Source: Bedellia somnulentella (Eukaryota; Arthropoda; Insecta; Lepidoptera; Bedelliidae). Taken from it: DNA of 64,000 nt. The position numbers were made by a program, and so were the translations under genes. Below are positions 28,752 through 38,850 of the stretch, piece after piece (within the stretch, counting starts at the first letter, position 1; each line of letters begins with the position of its first letter). Where the stretch lies: the NCBI GenBank assembly GCA_963576735.1, contig OY755187.1, forward strand, positions 17,399,018-17,463,017, read 5' to 3'. The notes beneath the pieces are model-generated. The model was given only the letters and a program-made list of their open reading frames with translations. It ran no database searches and had not been told where the DNA came from.

Positions 28752-31088
28752 ATGGATCCTATTAGTACAGGTAAGAACATTATATTTTTATATAAATCTT
28801 ACTCCTAGGTAACTAAATCCAATAAAATTTTACGGTCTAAAGGATAGTGGGAAAAACACAAAAAAATAATTTCATTTTAAATGTTTTATAGACTGCAACT
28901 TTTTGTCTCCACATGTCTCCGGGTTAGATTTTATATATGTCGTAGATCTAAGCCTAAACTTAATATTAAACATCATTCTCCATGCTCCTTTTTTGCTCTA
29001 ACTTTTTTTTTTATTTTTTTTACAGAGCAAGTGCTTAGTGTTTCGAAAATTGAATTTTTCGAAGAGTGGATCAAACACGATAAAGAAAACAGAAATTCAC
29101 GCATTTTCGATTATCTTTCGGTTAAATTTGATCTCTCAAATATAACCGAAGTATCCTTGCGTGAAATCACCAAGAGCATCGCTGCTAGTAGCATGAAAAT
29201 AGCCCAGAAATGGAAAAGTGCTAGTCGCATTAGGGAAAGGTTTCTCTCTATGCATAAAACATGGCTGGAAGGCACAGACTTTCATTTCAAGGTGTCTGTT
29301 AACCCTCCAGTTGCCACCACTTCTACTGAGGGTGCTCAGCGACCGGGAAGACCTCAAAAGAGCTTTGAGGAGTCATCATATAAAACAAAAAAACGACGTG
29401 TGGACGGCATCGTTTCTGAATGGAGTGCAAAAGAGTTGGCAATTGCTGCAGAAGTAGCTAGTAGATCGGAAGGCAAGCGGAACGTTGCCCAAGCTATAAA
29501 GCGAGCGAGTGATGGAACAAGTGTTGAGCAAAATGTATCCTGCCCTAATGGAAGACTTCTCACCAATATTGAAGCGTGTGCCTATTATATGGACGCTAAG
29601 TGTACAAGTCACACGTACAAAGCTACGAGGAAGTGGGAAATGAAGGCGGGACATAAAGTGTTTCCATCATACTATAGTATACGTAAGTGTTTTTTATCCT
29701 GTTATCCCCCTTCGGAGCACATTTCTGTAACGGAAACACGCGCAGAAATTAAGCTACAATCGATTTTAGACAAAACTGCTGAGAGATTAGTAAAAACACA
29801 GGAAGAAGTTATAAGAAGTGTGCTTCCACAAAATTCGTCATTCACTTTAATAAGTAAGTGGGGCTGTGACGGTAGTTCCGGCCACAGTACCTACAAACAG
29901 AAATTTGAAGATCATGAGGCCACAGATGAGTTCTTGTTCGTATTTTGTTTCGTGCCATTACGTTTATATCATGGTGATATAATTATTTGGCAAAATCCCC
30001 ACCCTTCTTCGACAATGAACTGCCGTCCTATAAAATTTATATTTTCCAAAGAAACCACCGATTTCACTGTAGCTGAAACTAATAAAGTGTTGGAAGAAGT
30101 TTCGCTCCTACTTCCAACACTATGTTCAGTTGGTGATACTCAAATTTCTGTTGAACATAATTTTATCTTTAGTATGGTAGATGGTAAGATTTGTAACGCG
30201 TTGACGGAAACACGCTCTTCTCAAACTTGTTATATATGCAAAGCAACACCAAAAATGATGAACGAGCCCTTAACGGACACTTTTAGCGTAGAACACGATT
30301 TTGGCTTTGGTTTGTCCACTTTGCATGCTTGGATTCGTAGCTTTGAGTGCTTGTTACACATTAGTTATCGCCTTGACACCAAAAAATGGCAGGCCCTAAG
30401 TGCAGATGAAAAACAAAGTGTGAAACAGCGCTCAGACAAAATCAAGTTGTTATTTAAGAAAGAAGGGTTGATAGTGGACAAACCAAAGCCAGGATACGGA
30501 AACACAAACGATGGAAACACAGCGCGTAGATTTTTTGCTAATGCAGATAAGAGTGCAGAGATTACAGGTTTGAATGTTGAGCTCATAAGAAAATTTGATA
30601 TTATCTTAAGAACCCTTGCCTCAGGCTATGATATAAATTTAGAGAAATTTGAAGAAGCTTGTCGTGAAACGCGTGAGCTGTATCTAAGTCTGTATTCGTG
30701 GTATTTCATGCCCGTTACCGTGCATAAGATCCTTGTGCATAGTGTACAGGTAATAAAGACAGCACTTCTTCCGATTGGACAATTCTCCGAAGAAGCCCTA
30801 GAAGCGCGTAATAAAGACCTGCGCCGATTTCGCTTGCACAATACGCGAAAGACGTCTCGCATTGCCACGAATACAGACTTATTACACATGCTTTTAACTA
30901 CATCCGACCCTTTAATTAACGCCTTCAGAGATATACCCAGGAAAAAACCTGAAAAGTTAAATTCGGAAGTTTTAAAATTAGTTATCCCGCCTTCAGTGCC
31001 CATTTCGCGACCTTATGTAAATATCCCTCGTAATGAAAATGATTACATAGAGTCGGATTTTTCAGATGATGATAGTGATAGGGAATGA
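28752..31088 (+). CDS. Transib transposase, two exons (28752-28770, 29026-31088)
   Basis: ATG 28752 opens a 19-base exon (MDPIST), GTAAG donor at 28771, a 255-bp intron with a long T-rich tract and TTTACAG acceptor at 29025, then one open exon to TGA at 31086-31088. The product is about 693 residues, the usual size. Codon phase fits across the junction (G+AG = Glu-7). Likeness to RAG1/Transib: KWGCDGSSGHSTYKQ holds the first catalytic Asp (D288); GDTQ (D377) or MVDGK (D392) is the candidate second Asp, followed by the zinc pair CYIC; GLSTLHAWIR, then PIGQFSEEALEARNKDLRRF holds the candidate Glu (E595), which parallels the SEGNESGNK stretch of RAG1. A basic HNTRKTSR follows. A longer ATG frame beginning at 28881 would start in the intron. 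The acidic C-terminus is SDFSDDDSD. Confidence 0.9.
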
Positions 31089-31351
31089 TTGTAACATGTA
31101 TAGAATATTATTTTTTAAGTAACTGACTTGTAAACATTTGTTTTTTATATTAGTTTTAAGTTTAGAAAAATGTTTAATGTGGGAGAATACATGATTTTTG
31201 CATTTTTTTAAATATATATATATTATTTTTTCATTCTTTGTGTTTTTATTTACACTACCCCCCTCCCATTTACCTTAAGTCATGAAATGCAAAACAAAGT
31301 ACAGAATACGTATGATTAAGCACATATAGAGCCATTCGAGTCGAAAAATAA

Positions 31352-31388
31352 TTTTGTCCATCTAGCTTGTTCTACGCGAATCACTGTG
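31352..31388 (-). repeat. Right Transib TIR with RSS-like layout
   Basis: Read inward on the minus strand: CACAGTG, 24-nt spacer, ACAAAATTA (6 of 9 nonamer bases). One mismatch to the left TIR (position 28, A for G). Confidence 0.85.
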
Positions 31389-31800
31389 CGATGGTAAGAG
31401 ACCAGACGGAATGTCATTGATTCCATGGAAGAATGGGAGGACGCTAGTGTGGGATGCTACCTGCGTCGACACGCTAGCGCCGTCTCATTTGTCGGGGTCT
31501 GCATCTAAAGCTGGCACAGCGGCAACTGAAGCTGAGGGTCTGAAGAGGCGCAAATATTGCAATTTAGATGAAAAGCATTACTTCTCAGCTTTTGCTGTAG
31601 AGACTCTCGGTCCGTAGGGCCCAGACGCGCGTCTTTTTTTTAAAGAAATTTCGACGCGCCTGATCGATAAATGCGGAGATCCAATGGCTGGCGCATTCTT
31701 CGCTTGAAGAATTAGCTTAGCGCTTCAAAGGGGTAATGCAGCCAGCCTTCTCGGAACCCTGCCACCAGGCGGCAGCGATTTCGAAAGCATTTTTTATATA
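31389..31800 (+). pseudogene. Retroelement endonuclease-like domain, second part
   Basis: Continues the domain at 28155-28487: [49 protein letters not shown], a TAG at 31615-31617, then in the same frame ISTRLIDKCGDPMAGAF and AQRISLALQRGNAASL. The RPD...WD.TC pattern suggests a PD-(D/E)XK-type core. The stop shows decay independent of the Transib. Confidence 0.5.
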
Positions 31801-31884
31801 ATTTAATCTAGGTTAGGTATTTCATATATTATATATATTTTTTAATCTGTATATATACTTAAATGTGTAAGTATATTTTATTCA

Positions 31885-32209
31885 ATATACAAATAAAAGA
31901 TAAAACAAAGAATAAATAAAGGAAAGAAGAATTTTGACACAGGCGGGATTCGAACCCGCGACCTCGGGTATACGCCCCCGTCGCTCTTGCCAATTGAGCT
32001 ACCGTGTCAATGACGGCCAGCGCGAAATTCTTCTATCCTTTATTTCTTTTACACGTTTTAGTAGTGTTTGCGTTTCCTACCTCAGAATTTTTTTTTACTA
32101 ATTCGGAAGGCCACTTGTCTTTCTTTTCAGATAGAATGCAAATGTTGAAAACGCCCAACTATCACATAATTTAAATCTTTTTGTTCATGAAAACCTCATG
32201 TGGGGATTA
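31885..32209 (-). repeat. SINE-A single unit
   Basis: Full unit on the minus strand. tRNA-like part 31935-32008 with GACACGG acceptor side, AATTGGCAAGAGC D-arm and box B GGTTCGAATCC. It belongs to the same subfamily as the cluster at 38 kb. Its tail is cut at 32209 by a Helitron 5' end. Confidence 0.85.
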
Positions 32210-32540
32210 TCCATACTAATATTATAAATCGGAAAGTGAGTTTGTTTGTTTGTTTATTTGTGCTTCTTTCACGCCGCAACTACCGAACCGATTGCTTTGA
32301 AATTTTGCAGACATATAGTTAGAAGTCCAGATTAAATTATAGAGTACTTTTATACCGGAATCACTAATGGATTAGCAGCGAAATCTTCAACCTTTCAGCT
32401 GAAACCTTATAAAAGAGCGCGGCGTTGTTTGCATGTTTACCAATAGATGGCGCTGTCGGTACTTTCTACATCGCGGTATGATTTCTTCTTTATTGGAGTA
32501 TATAAACCCAAAATTTATTATATCAACTTTAAAAAAAATC
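32210..32540 (+). mobile_element. Helitron 5' end inserted in the SINE-A tail
   Basis: TCCATACTAATATTATAAAT followed by GTTTGTTTGTTTG, the common lepidopteran Helitron 5' start, placed directly after A 32209 in GGGGATTA of the SINE-A tail. The 3' end is not identifiable. Confidence 0.55.
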
Positions 32541-33595
32541 TTATTGATTAGGCAAGAGAGATCTAGCTCACTGAAAAGAAAAGAGCGATATATATTAGGC
32601 ATGAGAGATCTAGCTCACTGAAAAGAAAAGAGCGATATGAATCTTTATCATGTACTGAACTATATCACTCAATTAGCTCAACGGCTCATCTAGCTCAGTG
32701 TGATTCATATGAACGACGGCTCACGACACCCTAAAACGTTCACTGATCAGACTCGCTCAAATGAATCTTTTGAGTTGATACTACGAAATGAACTACGTAT
32801 CGAGCTATTCGTACTCAGATTACGTACGGCAACTAAAAAATGACGCTAAAACACTAATTAAATAATTTTAGTATTATTAATAAATATTTAACAATGGAAG
32901 CGATTATAAATATCTATGAAACAGTCATCCAACTTGGGATCTCTCTCCATTTTCTTTGCTATATTTTTTAATTGGTAAGCCTATATGAGAAACAAATATG
33001 CAAAACTCATTCGTTTTTGGGATGGAAAACATTATAAAAAAAATATAAATAAAAATAGTCGCTATTTTCTATTTCTAGTTTTCCTCATGGAATAAATAAC
33101 GTATCAATTTACCGAATCAACTCGCTCCATGCGAGAGTAATGTATATGTCTCTTTCTAGTTCCTACCTCTCTTTCTATTGAATCGACACGCTCTGAGTCG
33201 CTTGAACGAAAAGAGCTAGTGAGCTAAATGAACTACTGATATAATTGAAATCAAGCTGAGCGAGATATATATGACGCTAGAATAGGTGAACTAGCTCTTT
33301 TGAACGGCTCGCTCCTGAGCTACTCACCACTAATATATATATCATTATCACGTACTGAACTATATCACTCATTTAGCTCAACGGCTCATCTAGCTCAGTG
33401 TGATTCATATGAACGACGGCTCTCGAGACGCTAAAACGTTCACTGATCAGACTCGCTCAAATGAATCTTTTGAGTTGATACTACGAAATGAACTACGTAT
33501 CGAGCTATTCGTACTCAGATTTCGTACGGTAACTAAAAAAATGACGCAAAAACACGAATTAAATAATATTAGTATTATTAATAAATATTTAACAA
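32541..33595. repeat. AGCTC-rich region with direct and inverted short repeats
   Basis: A 48-bp stretch (GAGAGATCTAGCTCACTG and neighbours) occurs twice at about 32555 and 32603. A ~245-bp stretch at 32650-32894 recurs at 33352-33595 with a few differences (ATCACTCA, CTCAACGGCTCATCTAGC, CATATGAACGACGGCTC, CGTACTCAGATT). Between them GAGCTAGTGAGCT, AACTAGCTCTTTTGAACGGC and GAGCTACTCACC appear in both orientations. Subterminal motif clusters of this sort occur in hAT-type non-autonomous elements; I cannot define ends. No gene. Confidence 0.6.
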
Positions 33596-33596
33596 C

Positions 33597-33882
33597 TAGC
33601 TGTGCCCGCGACTTCGTTCGCGTGATTGTCGAGAACAAAAAAAACGTCGTTTAGTTAAGAGTATATGACCTTTTTGATGATTTAGATAAGAGTCCTGACT
33701 TTTGGTATAGTTGATTACGTCAAGGCTTCTCTTTACACTATGTTTGCGGTGGAATTACCCGGAGCATATACAAAAAGGTTGTTTGGGTTGCTAACACGTG
33801 ATAGAGAAACATAGAGTTGGCCGTGTGAGAAACAATCAAAAGTAAGGTCTACAACCGCAACGGATAGCGTCTGGCCTTGGGC
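33597..33882 (-). pseudogene. Helitron helicase C-terminus and 3' terminal region
   Basis: NKAQGQTLSVAVVDLTFDCF and GQLYVSLSRV, the last helicase motifs, separated from the main part by SINE-B; the flanking frames AMTI and NKAQ join across the target duplication TTTATTAATA. About 190 bases further is the terminal hairpin and CTAG. Confidence 0.8.
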
Positions 33883-33892
33883 TTTATTAATA

Positions 33893-34254
33893 ACATAAAC
33901 GTTCACGCCGTTTTATCCCCGAAGGGGTTGGCAGAGGTACCAATACTCCTGAACTCACATGGCAAGCGCCATCTAGTTTCCAGAGAAGGTACCCACGTTT
34001 TGCTTAGACAGTGTACTCACGTGATAGGGGGCAGGCCTATCGCCGTTTTGTACGAATACACTGTCACATGACTAAGTACAACTCAGCCATGTGGGTTTCC
34101 TCACGATGTTTTCCCTCACCGTTAGCAACCATGATAAATTAACCACACATATGACTTTATAAAAGACAAATTGGTGTAGGCCCGTCCCAGGATTGGAACT
34201 CACGCCCTTCTGTTTTTCGGGCGGGTGTTCTTACCCACTGGACTATCATGTCGC
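33893..34254 (-). mobile_element. SINE-B copy with 10-bp target duplication
   Basis: 362 bp on the minus strand. A tRNA-like head (34180-34254: box A near AGTCCAGTGGGTAAGAA, box B near GAGTTCCAATCC), a body with CCCCTTCGGGG and CACGTGAT motifs, and a TTATG-type tail at 33893. TTTATTAATA flanks both sides (33883-33892, 34255-34264). Other copies: 46310, 48581, 55484. Confidence 0.85.
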
Positions 34255-34283
34255 TTTATTAATAGTCATAGCGTAACAGAGGC

Positions 34284-36359
34284 TTACAGGAAACTGCACA
34301 CGTTTGAAAGTAAATGGAAAATTATTGGGATAATAGGTATCCTGGGAATGAAAACAACATCACCGGAGCCGTAACCTGTTAAGATTTCGGCTTCAATGAC
34401 ATTTCGTTGGAGATTTGTCACTCTCAACCGAGTTCCGTTGCATAGTTTTGGTGGGCTTAAATTTCTGAGTAGAATGATTGGTACTCCGACTTTTAAATAA
34501 ATTTTGTGTGCTGGAAGATCTGGCGTATTTAGAGAGTCTAAAAATTCTACTGGATAGTGAGTGGCATCTCCTTCTTCCAAAACCGTGTTAATTGATAAAT
34601 ATTCCCTACTTTCTCCAGAAACATGTACTAATATTTGAGAATTTATTGCTGCTGCTTGGTCATTGCGAGTTGCCAAAATTGCTCGTTGGCATAGCCAAGC
34701 AGCGTCATGGTTCGAGATCTCTGATGGATCTCCGTATACAGAGGAAATGAGTTCCTGCTGTGAGGCAACAGGAGAACACAGGCTTTCGACTAAAGTTACT
34801 TTACCTCCTTCTTGAGTCGGGTATGTGCCGTTACCAATTTGAAGTAATATATTTGAGAAAAGCTGCGCGTTTGCGTCACCTCCCAAATATGCTCGCATAT
34901 TAAAGCTCAAATTAGTTATTATGACATTACGCCATAAAATAGAGCTCTTTAAACAGGCACCTATTTCATCGGCCCTCGTTCCTCTGGGTATTATAGGGAG
35001 AGTCTGCCTGAAGTCTCCACAGAATAGCACCGTTAAACCTCCCATCGGTCGGTCATTTTGTCTTATGTCTCGCAACGTTCTATCTACAGATTCCACAGCT
35101 TTACGATTTGCCATCGTACACTCATCCCAAACGATAAGGGCGCAATCGCGTAAAACCTTTGCTTTATCACTATTGCGAGACACGTTGCAAACAGGGTTTT
35201 CTGTGCGGTCCAAGTCGATTGGTATTTTAAATGTTGTATGTGCTGTTTTTCCTCCTGGTAATAAAGTGGCAGCTATTCCTGAGGAGGCGACGGCAAGGGC
35301 AATTTTGTTTTGGCTTCTTATTTGAGCCAAGATAACTTTAGTGAGGAAAGTTTTACCTGTTCCACCAGGTGCATCTAAAAACAGAATTTCTCCTAATGAA
35401 TGTTCTACACTACAGCCTACTCTATCAAAGATTTGACGTTGTTCTGACGTCAAATTTGAACAGCCATTTCGCAATATTTCTGCTAACTCTTCGGGGTTGT
35501 AATTTATTTCAGATGTATACTCTCTATTAATTCGTTCCCCACCAACTGTCGGAATAGGCAAGCCGTATTGACTGAGGGGGTTCCCTCCTATACTTGTAAC
35601 TATATCTTGTATAGCCATCAAAGACCTATTATGGCAGCTTTCACATACTTGGTCAGAAGTTTCACTATTTATATTTTGCTGTCTCAAAAAATCTTGGGCA
35701 AACGCGTTTTTATATTTTTGCTACAACTGCCCAGCGTCCGATAGGCCACAAAATGTCAACAAAATGGCAAATGAATGGCGCAAACGATGTGGACTATCAC
35801 TGACGCATGCTTCGGCTAAAGCATCATCCCAATGCTGATCGCCATCTAATAAATGCCGTGCGCGGCAAGCAGCTTGATATGTGGGATATTCTATATCGTC
35901 CACTTTGCGGAGCTCAGCAAAAGAAGTAGGTCCTCGCACTGTGTGAAGGAGAAGGCGTAAATAATAACACTCTGCATTATTTGGGTGCACCGTGTATACT
36001 CTTCCAATCACGTGTTCTTTAAAAATGCCGCTCTCACCTTCTACGGCAGTTCCACGTCTCCTGCGATTAAAAACACCTTGCTGCTTGTTATAAGTATAAT
36101 AATGTGGCACTTCATTGTACAACAGAGACTTAGCGAAATTGTCTCTTTCGCAAAGGCGAAAGAATGCTAGCAAGGTGGTTTGTCTTGGGTTGTTCATTCT
36201 TTCTGCCACATTTTCTGGCTGAAAGTAAACTCGCTGCCCGCCTTCTAGGTGCACGTCAAGATGGATGACTGGCGGATACCTTTCATGAATAGGGAAACTC
36301 AAAATGCGCCAAACCGCCTCCGAAGAGCTTATGTATTGGCCAGATTGATACCTTGTCAC
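34284..36359 (-). pseudogene. Helitron Pif1-type helicase, one in-frame stop
   Basis: From RYQSGQYISSSEAVWRILSF through YYLRLLLHTVRGPTSFAELR and SDAGQL, a TAG at 35721-35723, and on in the same frame to the helicase: FLDAPGGTGKTFLTKVI (Walker A), IVWDECTMANRKAVE (Walker B), VLFCGDFRQTLPIIPRG, LATRNDQAAAINSQIL, GVPIILLRNL and NGTRLRV. It would unwind DNA for rolling-circle transposition. The single stop and the SINE-B insertion are the visible lesions in this part. The last motifs continue beyond the SINE at 33597-33882. Confidence 0.85.
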
Positions 36360-36381
36360 TTCATCAAATTGGTTGCATCAA

Positions 36382-36639
36382 TCATATATATTTTATAGAT
36401 TCGACGCTATTACAAATTTTAACATTATTGTGTGCTTGAAAAGCTTTTGACAAAACTGGAGAATACGGTACCACCCAACTATTATCTAGAATTATTTCTT
36501 GTCCACGGAATCTGATAGTAGCTGTGAAACCACCTTGTGACGGTGATCTTCGCCGGTATTGCGGATACCCATTTTCCCCAGCCATAGTTAGTTCTTTAAG
36601 TGCTCTGGGGTATTTTTTTGAGCATTGACCATCTTTCAT
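36382..36639 (-). pseudogene. Helitron RepHel fragment upstream of the helicase
   Basis: MKDGQCSKKYPRALKELTMA, then GENGYPQYRRRSPSQGG and IILDNSWVVPYSPVLSKAF, ending ICNSVESIKYI. This is the region after the Rep nuclease in Helitron proteins. About 30 residues (the usual CKYVNKG stretch) and the frame are lost before the next piece. Confidence 0.75.
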
Positions 36640-36654
36640 GCACGGTGATTCCCT

Positions 36655-36733
36655 GTTTTTATAATTTTAATAAAGGAAAGGAAAAAAAAAAAAAGAAAAA
36701 GAGAAATTTTCAGATAGAATGCAAATGTTGGAA
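36655..36733. repeat. SINE-A debris with poly(A)
   Basis: TAATAAAGGAAAGGAAAA... joined to TTTTCAGATAGAATGCAAAT GTTGG: the two ends of the SINE-A unit with the tRNA-like middle deleted. It marks the junction between the Helitron and the LINE fragment. Confidence 0.6.
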
Positions 36734-37930
36734 CAAGACGACAGGCTAAGGTGCGTGGAGATGAAGGATGAATTGGAAATAGAAGAAGTATGGGATGTGC
36801 TCAAATCGTCAATGGTTGAATGTGCGACGGAAGTATGTGGATTGAGTAAAAGAACAAATAGACCACCAACAAGTTGGTGGGATAAAGATGTGAAAGAGGC
36901 AGTTGGAGATAAGAAGAAAGCTTGGTTAGATTTACTAGCGATTAAAGCTAGTAAACGAATGGATGCGAGAGTAACAGATGATGTAGTGAAGAATAGTGAA
37001 GATGAATATAAGAGAGTTAAGAATGAGGTCAAGAAGAAAATAGAAAAGAAAAAGCGTGATCTGATAGAATGGTGTGAGAGGAAACTCTCTGATAATTTCC
37101 GGAATAACCAGAAGTTGTTCTGGAAATATATCCGGAAAGAAAAGGGAGTTTCCCAAAACACGAGAGTGAATGTAGTGAGAGATGAACAGGGTGAATTGGC
37201 GACGGATGAAAGTAGCATAAGACGAGTATGGAAGAACTATTTTGAGGGACTCTTTGAAAAAGAGGATTCACCTATTTCTTCGCCAATTGGCAGCAATGTT
37301 GACTGGAATGAGGCATTGGGTGACAGTAGTGACAGTGAGATTAGTATGGAAGAAGTAATGAAAGCATTGAAAAGTATGAAAGTAGGGAAAGCGGCAGGGG
37401 ATGATAGGATAAGTATCGAAATGCTGAGGGCTGGTAAAGGGTTGGTGGCTTCCTGGCTGTAATTCCTTTTTCAAAAGTGTTGGTCGAGTGGTAAAGTACC
37501 ACGAGATTGGTGCAGGGCAGTAATTGTGCCCTTATATAAAGGAAAAGGGTCACACCAGGAAGCTAAAAACTACCGCGGAATCAGCCTACTCAGTGTTGTC
37601 GGTAAATTGTATGCAAAGGTATTGATTGAAAGAGTGATGAATGAAACAGATGACAAAATTTGGGATGTGCAAGCAGGATTTAGAAAGGGAATGGGATGTA
37701 TGGATCAAATCTTCTCTTTAAGGAGCATCACTGAAAAGTTCTTAGCCAAGAATCGAAAGGTGTATTGTTCCTTCATAGATTTAGAGAAGGCGTATGATAG
37801 GGTGGTAAGGAAGTATTTGTGGGAGGTGTTATCCAAGTTCGGCTTGGGGAGCCAACTTATACGTGCACTGGTATCACTCTATGAGGATTCTAGTGCATGT
37901 GTAAGAATAAACGGGGAAAACACAGACTGG
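36734..37930 (+). pseudogene. LINE ORF2 linker and reverse transcriptase start
   Basis: Frame 36719-37462: PPTSWWDKDVKEAVGDKKKA, RDLIEWCERKL, FWKYIRKEKG, IRRVWKNYFEGLFE, MKVGKAAGDDRISIEML. A TAA at 37460-37462 breaks it; the second frame reads CRAVIVPLYKGKGSHQEAKN, YRGISLLSVVGKLYAKVLIE, WDVQAGFRKGMGCMDQIFSL, FIDLEKAYDRVVRKYLWEVL. It stops before the catalytic YADD, where SINE-A begins (about 37931). No endonuclease. LINE of a widespread animal type (RTE-like by general likeness). Confidence 0.8.
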
Positions 37931-38850
37931 TTCGGCCAATGCCAACTACCGTGTCAATGGCTGCCAGCGCAAAATTCTTCTATCCTTTATTTTTTTTACA
38001 CGTTTTAGTAGTGTTTGCGTTTCCTACCTCCAAATTTTTTTTTACTAATTAGGAAGGCATTCTATTCCATTCCATTGACACGGTAGCTCAATTGGCAAGA
38101 GCGACGGGGTCGTATACCCGAGGTCGCGGGTTCGAATCCCGCCCGTGTCGAAATTTTCCTTTCCTTTATTTATTAGTAATAATCCCCACATGAGGTTTTC
38201 ATGAACAAAAAAAATTAAATTACGTGATAGTTAGGCGTTTTCAACATTTGCATTCTATCTGAAAAGATAGACAAGTGGCCTTCCGAATAAGTAAAAAAAA
38301 AAAAGTTCGGAGGTAGGAGACGCAAACACTACTAAAACGTGTAAAAAAAATAAAGGATAGAAGAATTTCGCGCTGGCAGCCATTGACACGGTAGCTCAAT
38401 TGGCAAGAGCGACGGGGGCGTATACCCGAGGTCGCGGGTTCGAATCCCGCCTGTGTCGAAATTTTTCTTTCCTTTATTTATTCTTTATTTATTAGTAATA
38501 ATCCCCACATGAGGTTTTCATGAACAAAAAGATTTAAATTATGTCATAGTTAGGCGTTTTCAACATTTGCATTCTATCTGAAAAGATAGACAAGTGGCCA
38601 TCCGAATTAGTAAAAAATTCGGAGGTAGGAAACGCAAACACTACTAAAACGTGTAAAAGAAATAAAGGATAGAAGAATTTCGCGCTGGCAGCCATTAACA
38701 CGGTAGCTCAATTGGCAAGAGCGACGGGGGCGTATACCCGAGGTCGCGGGTTTGAATCCCGCCTGTGTCGAAATTTTTCTTTCCTTTATTTATTCTTCAT
38801 TTATTAGTAATAATCCCCACATGAGGTTTTCATGAACAAAAAGACTTAAA
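37931..38850 (+). repeat. SINE-A cluster: inverted half unit plus three tandem units
   Basis: 37931-38060 is an inverted half unit. Then tRNA-like parts at 38077-38150, 38385-38458 and 38697-38770, period 308-312. Box A is TAGCTCAATTGGCAAGAGC and box B GGTTCGAATCC (GGTTTGAATCC in the third). Acceptor GACACGG in the first two, AACACGG in the third. The unit is homologous to the array at 7.5-11.8 kb but is another subfamily. The junction AAGGCATTCTATTCCATT before the first tRNA-like part recurs at 41770. Confidence 0.9.

Larger units (their letters stand above)
28488..31388 (+). mobile_element. Complete Transib DNA transposon
   Basis: 2901 bp with 37-bp terminal inverted repeats differing at one base. 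Both ends start CACAGTG, then ATTCGCGTAGAACAAGCTAG, and carry ACAAAA 24 bases after the heptamer. The 5-bp sequence CGATG is duplicated at 28483-28487 and 31389-31393. Transib elements (cut-and-paste, RAG1-related) are known for CAC(A/T)(A/G)TG ends and 5-bp GC-rich target duplications. The transposase gene is open. It interrupts a retroelement frame exactly: without it and one CGATG, the reading frame continues. I see no inactivating change. Confidence 0.93.
33596..36650 (-). mobile_element. Helitron with Pif1-type helicase, 5'-truncated
   Basis: The minus-strand 3' end is a hairpin CGCGA.CTTCGT-type stem (33607-33624) and CTAG (33596-33599), followed by host T. Upstream on the minus strand lie the helicase and middle regions of a RepHel protein. 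The rolling-circle Rep nuclease part is missing; sequence turns into SINE-A debris at about 36655. A SINE-B copy is inserted at 33893-34254. Confidence 0.8.

Noticed and set aside
28881..29025. N-terminal 48 residues of the 735-codon Transib frame
   Set aside because: The stretch lies between GTAAG and TTTACAG with a long T tract; the in-phase exon at 28752-28770 is a better start.
36667..37474. Serine/phenylalanine-rich frames on the minus strand
   Set aside because: Antisense of a LINE ORF2 linker with clear motifs on the plus strand.
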